Shown here: positions 8,153 to 18,478 of the stretch, piece by piece
How positions within the stretch are numbered: the first letter of the stretch is position 1
Layout of the letters: every line of letters begins with the position of its first letter
NCBI GenBank assembly: GCA_030374805.1
Contig: JARGSG010000195.1
Span: 868,001-932,000, forward strand
From: Gracilaria gracilis
Taxonomy: Eukaryota; Rhodophyta; Florideophyceae; Gracilariales; Gracilariaceae
Length of the DNA: 64,000 nucleotides
Direction of reading: 5' to 3'
Made by a program: the position numbers and the translations under genes
Notes under the pieces: generated by a model
The model's input: only the letters and a program-made list of their open reading frames with translations
Databases searched by the model: none
What the model was told of the DNA's origin: nothing

Positions 8153-10837
8153 ATGGCAGACACCGCTTCATCCGCTCCGCCGCCGTCCTCCCCTGGCTCC
8201 AACGTGGTTGACGGCGTCACCGGCGTGCACGACGGCGGTCGTGAAGAGGGCGACGTCGAGCTTGCCATCTTCCGCAGAATTCGCAACAACTTCTCTACAA
8301 ACACGCTCAAGAAACCTGCCGTGCGTCGGCGCGGACCCACCTCGCTGGCCAACACCTTTCAGGACCCTCTCTCCATGTTCAGGGAGCGTCTTGAGAACCC
8401 CTCAGAACCAAGCACCGATTCTGAGGGCAGCACATCCAATGAGCCCAATTCTGACTCATTCATACCAAGCGAAGCAACTGAAACAGACCCTAGTCCGGTC
8501 CTGCTTCACGGCGTCACCACGGGGTCTGCATGGCGCGACGCTGTCGTAAAGGCCTGTGCAGACCTCTTAGGCAAGACCCTTGAACAACTACAACTCGAGT
8601 ACCATGCTTCTAACGCGACGCCCAACGCTTCATCTTCTGCGTTTGCCAACGGTTTTGAGCCCTCGCCTAGGGACTTGGCTGACTATGTCATCATCTCCAC
8701 GCTGAGAACGCAGGATGCCCTCGCCATGCAAAATGCTGCGTCGTGGCTGTTCAACCTCATGGATAGGACCGGTTCGGGTTTTGTCCTAAGGGATGAGTTC
8801 ACCAAGTACAGTCCTTTCATTGGTCCAGTCACAGATGCTGCCGTGGCAGGCATAGTCTTTGATGAGCTCGTTAAAGACCAGGTTCGCCGTTCCGCAGATC
8901 TTGAGCATGAATCTGTCAACAGACAGTTTACGGTCCGCAGAGATCGCTCCAAAGAGTCGCACCGGGAAAGAAGGTCCCATCGCCCAGATATTGTTGGCCG
9001 CAGTGGCGTGCGATGGGGACGTCCCTCTCCAGCTCCTAGACGTAGAGGTCGTGATACAACTGAAAAAAGGTGCAGAAGAGACTCTTCAGATTCGAAACAA
9101 TCCGATCAACATATCGCAGAGAGCCCTGCTTCAAGTAGATCCGTATCTGCCGATTTGTATCCACTTGACTTGGCACTCCGATATGACACATGGAAGCGCT
9201 TTTTTGAAGCGGTGCAAGACAAGTATGCATGTCATGATGATGATTGGTTGCGCGTCAAATCCGAGCTTGGCATTGATCCTGGAGAGCTGCTTATAAAATC
9301 TCAGGGTGCTCTCGATCATAGCGATGTGTTTCCCACACTGGGGAAACTCTATATAAGTCAACGGTATATCGTGTTCATGGCCGCAGTTGGTAAAAATCAC
9401 TATGTCGTGAGGTTGGGTACTGTTGCCGCAGTCGCGAAAGGTTCCATCCCTTTCATGATGCGAGATAGCATCGAGATCAAGCTGGAGACAGAGACAAGAG
9501 CTGCACGTGATGGGCTTTTGACCCTGGTTGAAAAACAGGAGAAGGGAACAATAGACAGTCCGTACACAAATGCAGATGACCATGACGAAGAGACCATGTC
9601 CCAACATGTGGGAAAACTAACACGCCAGTTCATGGCCAGTAAGAAACCACTCGTGTTTAGTTTACTCGAGTTTCGCGAGACGAGAAAACGAGATAACTGG
9701 GTTCGAATCATTTCTGAAATGGTGGCAGCACACAAACTGCATATACATCTTGGTTTTGGTGGTACGGGTCGGGCTGTTCCATCCATACCACAGGAGGATT
9801 CGACCGCAAAAGAAGATGAAATCAAAAAGGAGCATCCAACGAATAACGGTGGTGCCTCAGCACTTTCAAAAGCAGGACCACTGAACTACTTGCGCTCCCC
9901 CTTTCGCCATGAGCCATCTCCACCTCTGCTTGCGGTTGCTGCTCATGCGAATATTGTAAGATATCGGGCTTTGAGAAGAATAACAGGAAAGCGTGTATCC
10001 GATAGTCTAATAATTTTCTCCTTCCCCGACCAGAGGCATCAATTGATTAACTGGTACACGGAATCTGTGCGTGCTCATGAACGACAGAGCGGAAGGACCT
10101 GGATTGGAAGAGCCCTTGCGGCAATCCGTGAGAATATGGAAGCTAACGATTGTCTCTATCAAGCACAGGATACTGAACCTTTCGATGCCGGACGTCTTGG
10201 TGATGCAATTGGACAGTTTGCTGAGCTTTGCTCTCCTTTGGCAAGAGTGATTCAATTCCTGAACTACTTATTCCAATGGCGGAATCCACCGGCGACAATC
10301 TTGGCGATACTGATATGTGTCACAATAGCAGCGAAAGGGCTCGTCAATTTTGTTCCTGCCGCCTTGGTCTTCATTCAGGCGGCATGGGTTGTGGAGACAA
10401 AATTCAACTGGCTTGGTCTTGGAATGGGTCGTGCAGAGAAGGAGGATGCGCGAAGGAGACGAGCCAATGTTCTTCAAATGGTGGCGCAAATGCACGACGT
10501 CCTTATGGCTGCTCAAAATGTTCTAAATCGCTTGAACGGAGAGTTGGGAAAGGTCCAAGCACTATTCTTGTGGGGTTGCGAAGATTGGCAAAGCTGGGTT
10601 GCCGTCGGTGCTTTGTGCGTCACGGGCTTTGTTTTGTTGATTGTGCCCGGTAGAACCTTATTCCTGTTAATGTTCTTCATGCTTTTCTTCAAGCACTTCC
10701 TTCCTCCTTCCAACCCTTGCTTAAGATTTTGGCAAACTATTCCGTCTCGCATCGAAGACAAGAAGGTCAAGAAGAAAAAAGACCACGGGGCTTTCTCTGG
10801 TAAAGTCCGTTTGGCGAAACCCAGTAAGCAGCCTTAG
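8153..10837 (+). CDS. GRAM domain / DUF639 multi-pass membrane protein
   Basis: An 894-residue protein from the ATG at 8153 (MADTASSAPPPSSPG). After a disordered N-terminus comes an EF-hand-like stretch (LMDRTGSGFVLRDEF). The GRAM-type segment begins near residue 384 (ALDHSDVFPTLGKLYISQRYIVF). Toward the C-terminus RVIQFLNYLFQWRNPPAT, then hydrophobic segments near 717-748 and 815-847, match plant DUF639 proteins. A lysine-rich tail ends it. GRAM domains bind membrane lipids; the DUF639 role is unknown, probably at internal membranes. Oddity: between about 8900 and 9170 the frame is unusually R/S-rich while another frame (8859-9296) reads more like a folded protein. A pair of compensating frame changes or unrecognised introns is possible. 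Confidence 0.7.
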   Translation: MADTASSAPPPSSPGSNVVDGVTGVHDGGREEGDVELAIFRRIRNNFSTNTLKKPAVRRRGPTSLANTFQDPLSMFRERLENPSEPSTDSEGSTSNEPNSDSFIPSEATETDPSPVLLHGVTTGSAWRDAVVKACADLLGKTLEQLQLEYHASNATPNASSSAFANGFEPSPRDLADYVIISTLRTQDALAMQNAASWLFNLMDRTGSGFVLRDEFTKYSPFIGPVTDAAVAGIVFDELVKDQVRRSADLEHESVNRQFTVRRDRSKESHRERRSHRPDIVGRSGVRWGRPSPAPRRRGRDTTEKRCRRDSSDSKQSDQHIAESPASSRSVSADLYPLDLALRYDTWKRFFEAVQDKYACHDDDWLRVKSELGIDPGELLIKSQGALDHSDVFPTLGKLYISQRYIVFMAAVGKNHYVVRLGTVAAVAKGSIPFMMRDSIEIKLETETRAARDGLLTLVEKQEKGTIDSPYTNADDHDEETMSQHVGKLTRQFMASKKPLVFSLLEFRETRKRDNWVRIISEMVAAHKLHIHLGFGGTGRAVPSIPQEDSTAKEDEIKKEHPTNNGGASALSKAGPLNYLRSPFRHEPSPPLLAVAAHANIVRYRALRRITGKRVSDSLIIFSFPDQRHQLINWYTESVRAHERQSGRTWIGRALAAIRENMEANDCLYQAQDTEPFDAGRLGDAIGQFAELCSPLARVIQFLNYLFQWRNPPATILAILICVTIAAKGLVNFVPAALVFIQAAWVVETKFNWLGLGMGRAEKEDARRRRANVLQMVAQMHDVLMAAQNVLNRLNGELGKVQALFLWGCEDWQSWVAVGALCVTGFVLLIVPGRTLFLLMFFMLFFKHFLPPSNPCLRFWQTIPSRIEDKKVKKKKDHGAFSGKVRLAKPSKQP

Positions 10838-11039
10838 AACGTAACTATTAACCACAACTCAAGATCTTATTAGAATACTTAACAAAGATGAACATATTTG
10901 ACACAGTCCACCAGAAGTTTTGCTCTTTTTATGTTGATGAAGAGAATCAACCGCGTTTGAGTCCCCATAAAAAGCTTATATGGCAAACCGTTCGCATATC
11001 ATTTGCAGTAGCGATGTGCAAATGGAATGTGCGTGTGTA

Positions 11040-11505
11040 TTAGCAAATAACTGACACAGCTGCGACAACCACAATTACACGCTGATCTTCCTCGCCATCA
11101 CCTTGTTCTTGCAGTACAACGCCGCTGGAACACAAAAGCCCTCCAGACTCTACATGTACAGTCACGGTTCCGTAAGGAAACTGCTTCTTTATAGCGTCAG
11201 TATCAACGTCATTCTCGAACGGTTCTGGAACTCCAAGCTTTACGTGAACCTGCATTTTGCTGAAGTCACCGTTAGGAAGAATGCGTGCCAGTCCAGGAAG
11301 AGAATTGAATTCTATTGCATCTGATGTTCGCAAGAGTTGGTCAGTACATATACAAAGCTTATGCAGGTGAAATTGCGCAAAAGCCTCTACACCTCTACAT
11401 ACTTCTGCAGGCTCGAGTAGCAGCTACAGTGGCATTTTGTCCGTGAAGGTCTGTCCCCATTCCGATCTCAACCACTGCAACGTTTGAAGGCATCGAGTTG
11501 CTCAT
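11040..11505 (-). CDS. Lin0512-family protein, two exons
   Basis: The minus strand carries exon 1 (11403-11505) and exon 2 (11040-11320), which splice in frame to a 127-residue protein. Exon 1 holds VAVVEIGMGTDLHGQNATVAATRA. Exon 2 continues with AIEFNSLPGL, the segment MQVHVKLGVP, FPYGTVTVHVESGGL and a terminal VIVVVAAVSV. This order and the IEIGMGxDxHGQ, NSLPGL, KLGVP and PYG motifs match the Lin0512 family (TIGR02058), mostly bacterial and of unknown function. Without splicing, neither half makes a complete domain. The start at 11505 (MSNSMPSN) is chosen because it is the first ATG just before the conserved strand; 11493 is an alternative. Confidence 0.75.
11321..11402 (-). other. Spliceosomal intron in the Lin0512 gene
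   Basis: An 82-bp phase-1 intron. Read on the minus strand it begins GTATGT, contains a yeast-like branch sequence TACTGAC and ends CATCAG. Removing it restores an uninterrupted Lin0512 domain across the junction. Confidence 0.75.
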
Positions 11506-12004
11506 TACTGGGATACGAGAGGGTTTGTGGGAAACTCGATAAGATCTCAGCCGCCGCCTGAAGACATAGGTTGTTGCAAGTGGTATTCCAGTTTTCGATC
11601 TACTAACCGTGCCGAGAGAGTGACTCACAAATCCGACAAAGTCCATTTCAAAAACGTGGAGTGCGAGCTGCAAGGAATTCTCATGGATTCTCTTGCAGGA
11701 AGCAATGCAGAAAAAGCCGCCTACGGTAGCTACAGTACTACGCTTGTATCTACGGTACAGGTATTATTTGCCCCGAAACTCGAACTTTGATCTCAAATTG
11801 TGTCGGTACTTTTTTCTCCTGAACCCATAGTTTGCAATGCCATGTTCGGCAACGGAAATATGTTCAGAAGCGGTCAGCGACTATCCGAGCGCGCATGTCT
11901 TTTTCTTCTTATGTGAGGTTCACTACTCCCTATTTCGAAGCAACAAGGAAGCTACATTGTTACATATAATCTTCCCTCCTAAGAAAGGCCAAAAACTTTG
12001 AAGG
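11506..12004. other. Spacer without supported gene
   Basis: Roughly 500 bp with no recognisable coding sequence or repeat. It should contain the promoter of the minus-strand Lin0512 gene. Confidence 0.35.
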
Positions 12005-12739
12005 TCATTCTCTGATCATATCAATCATCGTCTTGTCTTTTCTTTCCTGTGGAGACGGTAACTCATTTCGTCTTGAACAGTTTGTCAATGGATATCGAAA
12101 CAGAACATGGTCCACTCCTTTTTTCACTCCTGTACCACATTGGCATTGTTTTAGTCTTTTGTCTACGTAGGTAGACACCGGGTGCAGATTGTAAACGAGG
12201 CCGGTTGAGAACTGAGCCAAGACCACTTCCGCTTTCCGCGCTTCACGGTCGTTGATTGACGCTAGACAGCTCTGAGCGATGCTTTTCGTGCTCTTAGTTG
12301 ACTTCAGCAACGCCTTGATATCAGAACAGTCTACTGGAACTTGGACTTGAATCTGAAGCGAAAGTGTTAGGCCCGATTTCGCCAAAGCATCCACGCGTTC
12401 GTTGGGTCTAATTCCGCAGTGCCTAGGAACCCAGCATACGAGCAACTAGTATCTTATGTCTATTCCTAGTAGCACGTGTGGTTTGCTAAGGATCATAATC
12501 GCTCCTCTTGACACATCTCCATTACCAAAATGCATAGAGCCGTGTTTCTTCCTCTTCTTTTGTGTGAGAAACAGACATTTCTTGCTCGAACATGGGGATA
12601 TGCTGAGAACCTTTAGTAATAGGGGACTGCTATCCACAATTAAGAAGAGAAGACAGCTTAAATCGTGAAGTTGTGTACCAAAGCCACCAACTACAAACCC
12701 AACCATGCTACTCATCTCTCTCTTTTGTAGGTACCACAC
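12005..12739 (-). pseudogene. LINE 3' end: RNase H and zinc-like tail
   Basis: A relic of a non-LTR retrotransposon ORF2. The frame is open from 12739 with one in-frame TAG just before CWVPRHCGIRPNERVDALAKSG. That is the C-terminal RNase H block (family form WVPGHxGxxGNExAD). It is followed by AQFSTGLVYNLHPVSTYV and a C-x-C-G-x(n)-H-x(n) motif near CQCGTGVKKGVDHVLF. The order is typical of Tad1- or I-like LINEs. The reverse transcriptase and endonuclease parts are absent, so this is a fragment. A paralogous fragment lies on the other strand at 12813. Confidence 0.6.
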
Positions 12740-12812
12740 CTAGCTTAGCTTTATTAGAACTAGCGTAGGCCTCTCGATCCCAATCGAACAGCAAGCCGAC
12801 ATTCCTATCGAC

Positions 12813-13184
12813 ATGTTGGATGTCAAAGCAATGCTGCCGGGGTCAGGGAAGTCAGGTACAATTTTACCCAACGTATCCGCGTTCCTCAAAGACAGTGGTG
12901 AGATACGGAGATCAGAAGTAGCTCCCGCTCAGTTCTACTCAGGGCACGTGTTCGAACTACATCCAGTGGCTACCTATCTTGGAGACAAAGTCTGTCGCTG
13001 CAAATGCGCGACAAAACCGAAAAGAGACGTAGAGCATGTAGTGCTGCGCTGCGCGCTAACGAACTCCTCACGGCGAGAAGAATTGCCAAGTAAGGCCGAA
13101 CGGCGCCATAAGTCAATTAGAGAATTGATTAGAGAGTGGCCACAGAAGTTTTTAGCCTTCCTGAGGTTAGAAAACTTTGTGTAG
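12813..13184 (+). pseudogene. LINE 3'-end fragment, opposite orientation
   Basis: A 123-codon remnant paralogous to the tail of the fragment at 12005-12445. AQFYSGHVFELHPVATYL, CRCKCATKPKRDVEHVVLRC and LTNSSRREELPSKAERR align with the corresponding blocks there. The cysteine and histidine spacing of the zinc-like tail is kept. The RNase H block upstream is lost. The two copies face each other head to head about 70 bp apart, so they arose from separate insertions or an inversion. Confidence 0.55.
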
Positions 13185-13268
13185 ACAAAGTTTTCCTTTA
13201 TCTCTAGGAATAGAAGAATTAAAAGTCCACAAAGAGAGAGAGAGAACTAGTGTAGACTCTACACTGTA

Positions 13269-13294
13269 GAGCGTTTCTGGTGAGAGAAACGCTC
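13269..13294. repeat. Perfect 10-bp hairpin
   Basis: GAGCGTTTCT and AGAAACGCTC flank a 6-nt loop. It lies just downstream of the LINE fragment and could belong to the element's 3' end. The rest of 13185-13894 shows no gene. Confidence 0.5.
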
Positions 13295-13894
13295 TCTCAT
13301 CAAGAAGACCAACACCCTTTCAGGCCATTTTTTGAATATCAGAAACCACATGACCACGGCGGTCTCGAAAGGGTGGAAGGCAAACACGTCTTGAGTATGT
13401 CCGTTTCGGGCATCCAACATAGTGTTTGACATCATTCAGAACGCCGGGGTGCTACTCATACTCATCCCATTTAGAACAGTTGGCGTACCAGCGGTAGGAT
13501 ATTCTGCCGGCCAGAGGAAATCCATATTCTTGTGCATGAGAAAGAAATAACAAGAACACTGAATGACCCGATAGTTGCTGCCCAAATCCTAGGCAATGAC
13601 TTTCTGGTTCAATTCTTTCACTTTTAGGTGGCAGTGTCAATTGCCATGACTCGGCTCTTCTATTCCCCAGTTTGAGAGTAATCAGCTATAGCTAAGGGAG
13701 ATTTTCGGCGGCAAAAACGAACGGTGTTTCTTGGAATGCAACTTGTGGTAACCATCCTTTCGAGCGATACCAATACAACTGGGGGGAAGAATCAAGGGTT
13801 TGTATCTCAGCTGCAACACCAACATTCTCTTCACTTCTAATGGTTGTTCGACCGGTTGCAGCAGATAGTCCCTTTAAGCAGCCTTCATACGCAT

Positions 13895-16800
13895 CTATCC
13901 AATCTTGCCAGTAAAAGACCAGGGGTCTCTCTGTTGCCCACAGGATTCCTGTACAATATTTTGGCCTATTCCCGCATCTTGCTGAGATGCAGATCGAGAC
14001 ATATTGGCCGATTGATCTCTGGATGACAGGAAGTCCCTCGAATTAGAAGAACTATGTTCTCTAGGATACCTATTTCCCTTCGTAGGTAGACCATTTGTGG
14101 TTTTGCTTCTTTCTAGGAAGGCTCGAAGTCCCATGATTCCCAATTCTATCACTCTCTGGTCTGAGGCTTTCCCCACTCGAATGACCACCTGCAGAGGTTG
14201 TGGCCATGCTAAAGGTTCAACAAACAGTTCGTATACAATTCTTGTGAGCTTAGATTTTGCACCTGGATTAGCATAAAGGGGCTTCTCCTTCGACTTGGCC
14301 CCGAAGTTAGACTTCACTCGCAGAGATGGGAAGCCCAGCATACATAGGACCATAAGGTGGACAGATCCTGGGCTTCCAAAGTGTGTGTCGAGCTCTAGCG
14401 CATTAATGATGTGTTGCTGGCACCCCATACAAGTTTTGCCTCTAAAGTCCACCAACTCTGACGTTCTTCATCAGGTGTTTCCAGCTGAAATATACTTTAT
14501 GTTGCCTTTTCCAAGACTGCCTTATACATCATCGGGTTAATTACAACGAATTTGTTGCTTATGCGGCTGATGCTGTTTCCATCCCTGCAAACTTTCACAA
14601 GGTTCTTGTAAAGATCTGAATCATGCGCAGCACGCGAGAGCTGTTCTAAATAGTTGTACAACGAATATTTGGCCTGGAAAGTCAGAAACTCACCAATCTC
14701 AGGATTCCAAGACCCCTTGTCAATGTTGTTTGAGTCTACTGTCCATTTTGCCAATGTAGTTCGAACAATTTCCATCACAGAACCCAGTGCGTCAATATTT
14801 CCAACGGTTCCATGCCGATAAGTAACCTTTGGTATGAGAACCTCCATCAAACCAGGTACAGTCTTGTGCATGTCTTCATTTGCTAAGTAGATCATATCAC
14901 GACTGGAGAGATTATGAATGTTTGCACAAAGGTTGGGAAACTCAACGAGAAACCAATTCTGTAGAACCCTGTTATGCTCAATGGTGTGCAAACGGTATCG
15001 TTCCTCAACAGAACAACCCCGCATCCCGTTGATCTGAAACCCCCTAGCTATAGCAAAGAGATTATCCAAATGAAGGCAAAACTGTCCCAGATACTCCAAA
15101 GAATCAGCATAGAAGCGCAAATTAGGGCAACTGAAGGCAGGGTGATTAAGTTTGTTATCAGCGTAAATCTTTGGAAATCCGAGTTGATAGACTGCGACTT
15201 GTTTGACAGCTCGTGACCCATAAAATGGTGACCCAAAGTTCCCTCTGTGAGGATACAAATATGGAGTAAAACCTAGTACGTCTCGTTGATGTTGGGGCAA
15301 TTCTTCCTCATCGCTCTTGATTCCTGTCCCAGAACTGTGACAGGAACACAGCTTCCATGATATGTTCGACTTACCTTCAAGAACATTTTTCACGCCGCGC
15401 AGCATCTTACTCAGAATGGGTATTCTCAAACATTTGAGCAACTCGAAAATTCCACGATGATCATGTGCAGGTACCAGGTCATGATCACCCAAGCTCGATT
15501 CCTCGCTGTCCGACATGATACCCACGAAGGGGTCCAAATCTACTTCTCTTATGGCGGTTCTGAACGATGAGGGGGTTATTTCACTGCCATCGTCGAACCT
15601 CGAGCCATCGTTGTCAGGCGCTTCGAATGTGTGTCTGATGGCAGCTCTGAAAGAAAAAGAGGTGATTTCATGCGTGACCGTATCATAAGGCTCGCATAGG
15701 GTGTTTGAATGCAATAGAATGACAAAGTTCTCAATGTCAAACACTGAGATACCTTGAACAAATCCAAATCAGCCGTCCCAAATATCTTCGAACAGTGATG
15801 GTGGCAAGTCGTCAACGATTTTGCGAATCTTAGGCTGGAAGCGTTCATATACTTGATTTATTCGATAGCTGTTTCTCTCTCTTTTTGGGCCGAGTGGCTG
15901 GTGAGACCCGTCCAGAAATGCTCTTGTGAGTTCAATATCGCGGAACAAGAGAATCCTTGACCATACACCAGACCAGTTCTGAGAAGTAGAAGTGCCTTTG
16001 GCTGGTTGCAAATCCTCTACCATCATAGATGCCTATGTCAAGAAATGGGAGCATATTTCTCTTTGCCAATGTTTCTTATTCTTCGCGATTAACTTTGCCT
16101 TTCGAGAATCCTTCAGAAATCTGACACCGAATTGTGCCAAGAATGGAACTATCCATCGAATAGAACATTCCTCGAAGTACCTTGGAATAATAAGAGGTCC
16201 TTGACCGCTCAATAGGCGGGAAATATTGACACTGAACGAAGGTTCTGTGTCAAAGAATTGGTTGTCCATCACAGAGTTGTTTAAGAGAATCCCAGATGCC
16301 AGTTTGTTGAGTTTATACCCATTCCTTATTTCAGAATGCAAGTCGCAGTTGAGCTGGGAAGAATCACATCTCGATTTCGTAATGTTCCAAGGTTGGTACC
16401 AATATCTACAGAACAAAGCTAAGTAGGTAAATCCATAATTTAGATACCCCCAGATACATTCGCAGATACTATTCTGTCTGTCTTTGCCGTGTGGAGAGTA
16501 CAGGTAGCGATCTTCCAAGCCGTATCCATGGTTATGCATTATTATTTCTAAGGATTCTTTAACCCACTTCCAATAATAGTAGAGTTGCAGCAGTCCCCAG
16601 CATGTTCGCAGAAAGTGAAACCCCGACAAAACCACTGCTACGATAGCCGCGCTCATCTCCTTTTAATCTCGATCAGAGCGCTGGGCAATGATGTAATAAA
16701 TGATGTAAGCTACGGTAGGAATCGCTATGAAGAGCTGGGTGAAAGCTTCGAGTACTGCACTTCGAATTGTTCTCCAGCGGTTTGAGATCACATCCACAAG

Positions 16801-17298
16801 ATTCATGAACCCCCACGGAATGAAGACAGCGAGATACGCACTGACGACGAATTTGGCTGACTCTGCCATACTGGGAGGACATTGGTTGCTAACCACTTCG
16901 CATACAGTTTGTTCTGAAGCTAGAGAGAACGGTGTTTCTTCGATATTCATTGATGCTATTGAAGGTGGGGGGTACCGCTGTTATTTACCAGAAAAGCCCA
17001 AGCCCTGTGCAGATCTAGTCACACAGAAGACCGCTTTGACGGACCCTTGTGGCGTGGAATATAATAGTTTTTCTTATATCGACTCATGTCAAACCTGCAA
17101 TCCGCTCTCCCACAAACGTCTCATTTTAACCTGGATACAAATATCTGAATGAGACTTCTTCACGAGGGATGCTGTACTACGCCCGTATATAATCGTCTCA
17201 TTCACGGGGTTGTGATTGCCTTTGTTGGTCGACAACAACTGTAGGGCCATCCGAAATTCAAACGTTAGTGACCCACAAGAAGGTTTCGGAAAGCGCAA
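13895..17298 (-). pseudogene. Decayed multi-span membrane protein gene
   Basis: One minus-strand frame runs from about 17298 to 14497, broken only by stops: a TAA at 16663, a TAG at 16033, a TGA at 15769 and further stops at 14497 and above 16950. The frame does not shift over 2.4 kb. A last part (13895-14455) is in another frame. The first well-open block begins at an ATG at 16950 and has hydrophobic segments (VVSAYLAVFIPWGFMNLVDV, LFIAIPTVAYIIYYII). The next block has two or three more (MSAAIVAVVLSGFHFL, then YGFTYLALFCRYWYQPW). The 14497-15744 block is mostly soluble and contains a short internal repeat (FSFRAAIR / SSFRTAIR). I do not recognise the family. It is either a pseudogene with nonsense changes or a gene with small in-frame introns I could not define convincingly. 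Confidence 0.45.
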
Positions 17299-18478
17299 AG
17301 ACGGAAAATCATGAATTGGTTGCTTTCCCAGCTTCGCTAACGGTCAGTTACCGATTCTCCCAGGAGCACCGTGTGCCGCATTAACTCGTTCGCTTAGCAG
17401 CTTGGCCTTAAAATAATACCTGTTCCACCGCGCAGTTCCGCGTCCAGTCGAGTGGGAAACGGTGATTGATGATCATCCAAAGTCATTTCACTTCTAAAGT
17501 GAAACAAGTGAGACGCAACAGCTACCGGGCAAACCCCATGCATGGAATTCGGTCGAGCATGTGCCAACGTACAGTAGGTGGAAATATCATACAGCGCGCG
17601 AAACATGAGGCGCGGTGCCTCTAACTCCTTTAACGAAGAGTACGAAATGCCCCATTCACAAGCTGCGTAGATTCGGAGCACTTAGAACGGGAGGGAGGTG
17701 TGCAGACGGTGAGCCGATGGGGCGGTTGAGCACGAGCTGTGGAAGCACCTGCCTTTTCGACAGATTGCATCGCAGTGAACACGTCTCTACAACTCCCGTG
17801 ACTCTCCTCCTGAGCATCCTGCCGTGCCACGTGCCTTCTCATATGAAGAGTCACATCAATGTCAACATCAGCGAAAGCAACGGGGCGAGAGTGACCTTTC
17901 AAACTGGGCGTCGCCACTGTTGTAGATGCTACGGTGTTCGAAAACGGTACGTGCATGGAGCAGTGTACATCGAAAGCGAAGCGCGACAAACACGATCATC
18001 GTGATCCTGAGTGTTTCGAATATCTCGATCTGGTGAGTGGGACAGACCACCAGCGTATGTACGAGCGCTGCTACCAAGACATTCAGTACTGAGAACACCT
18101 CATTGTTTGAAATGACCTTGATGCCTTACAACGACAGAGACAGGCCTCGCCGCGACAGGCACACATTGGTTTACAAATGGACTCGTCACGATTTCATATT
18201 GCCGCTCCTCCAGTCAATGTACTATTCATATGTAATTCGGAAAAGGGCCTACGGTTTGAGCACGTCCTCACATATCATGACCGCATCTGGATATCAACGC
18301 CGGTGCGGTGCGTGCCCTGCGCCCGGCTGGCCGCGTGGTACGCGTTCCTGACGGTGCGCCGCAAGCCTGCCGCAAGCCCGTCGCCCGAACCAAGCCCGCC
18401 CGTTGGCCGGGTTGTACTCAGCGTGTGCGGACAAGCTGGCGGCCCTTCTTTTCACCCTCACTCCGCCATACCGCTCCC
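17299..18478. other. 1.2 kb spacer, no gene seen
   Basis: Short open frames on both strands overlap each other, lack motifs and mostly start at non-ATG codons. I see no tRNA or repeat. The stretch separates the decayed membrane-protein gene from the CobW gene. Confidence 0.4.

Noticed and set aside
15650-15753. Intron GTATCT...CTTTCAG in the decayed membrane gene
   Set aside because: The acceptor-like tract encodes part of an internal protein repeat (FSFRAAIR / SSFRTAIR) and removing it does not eliminate the TGA upstream.
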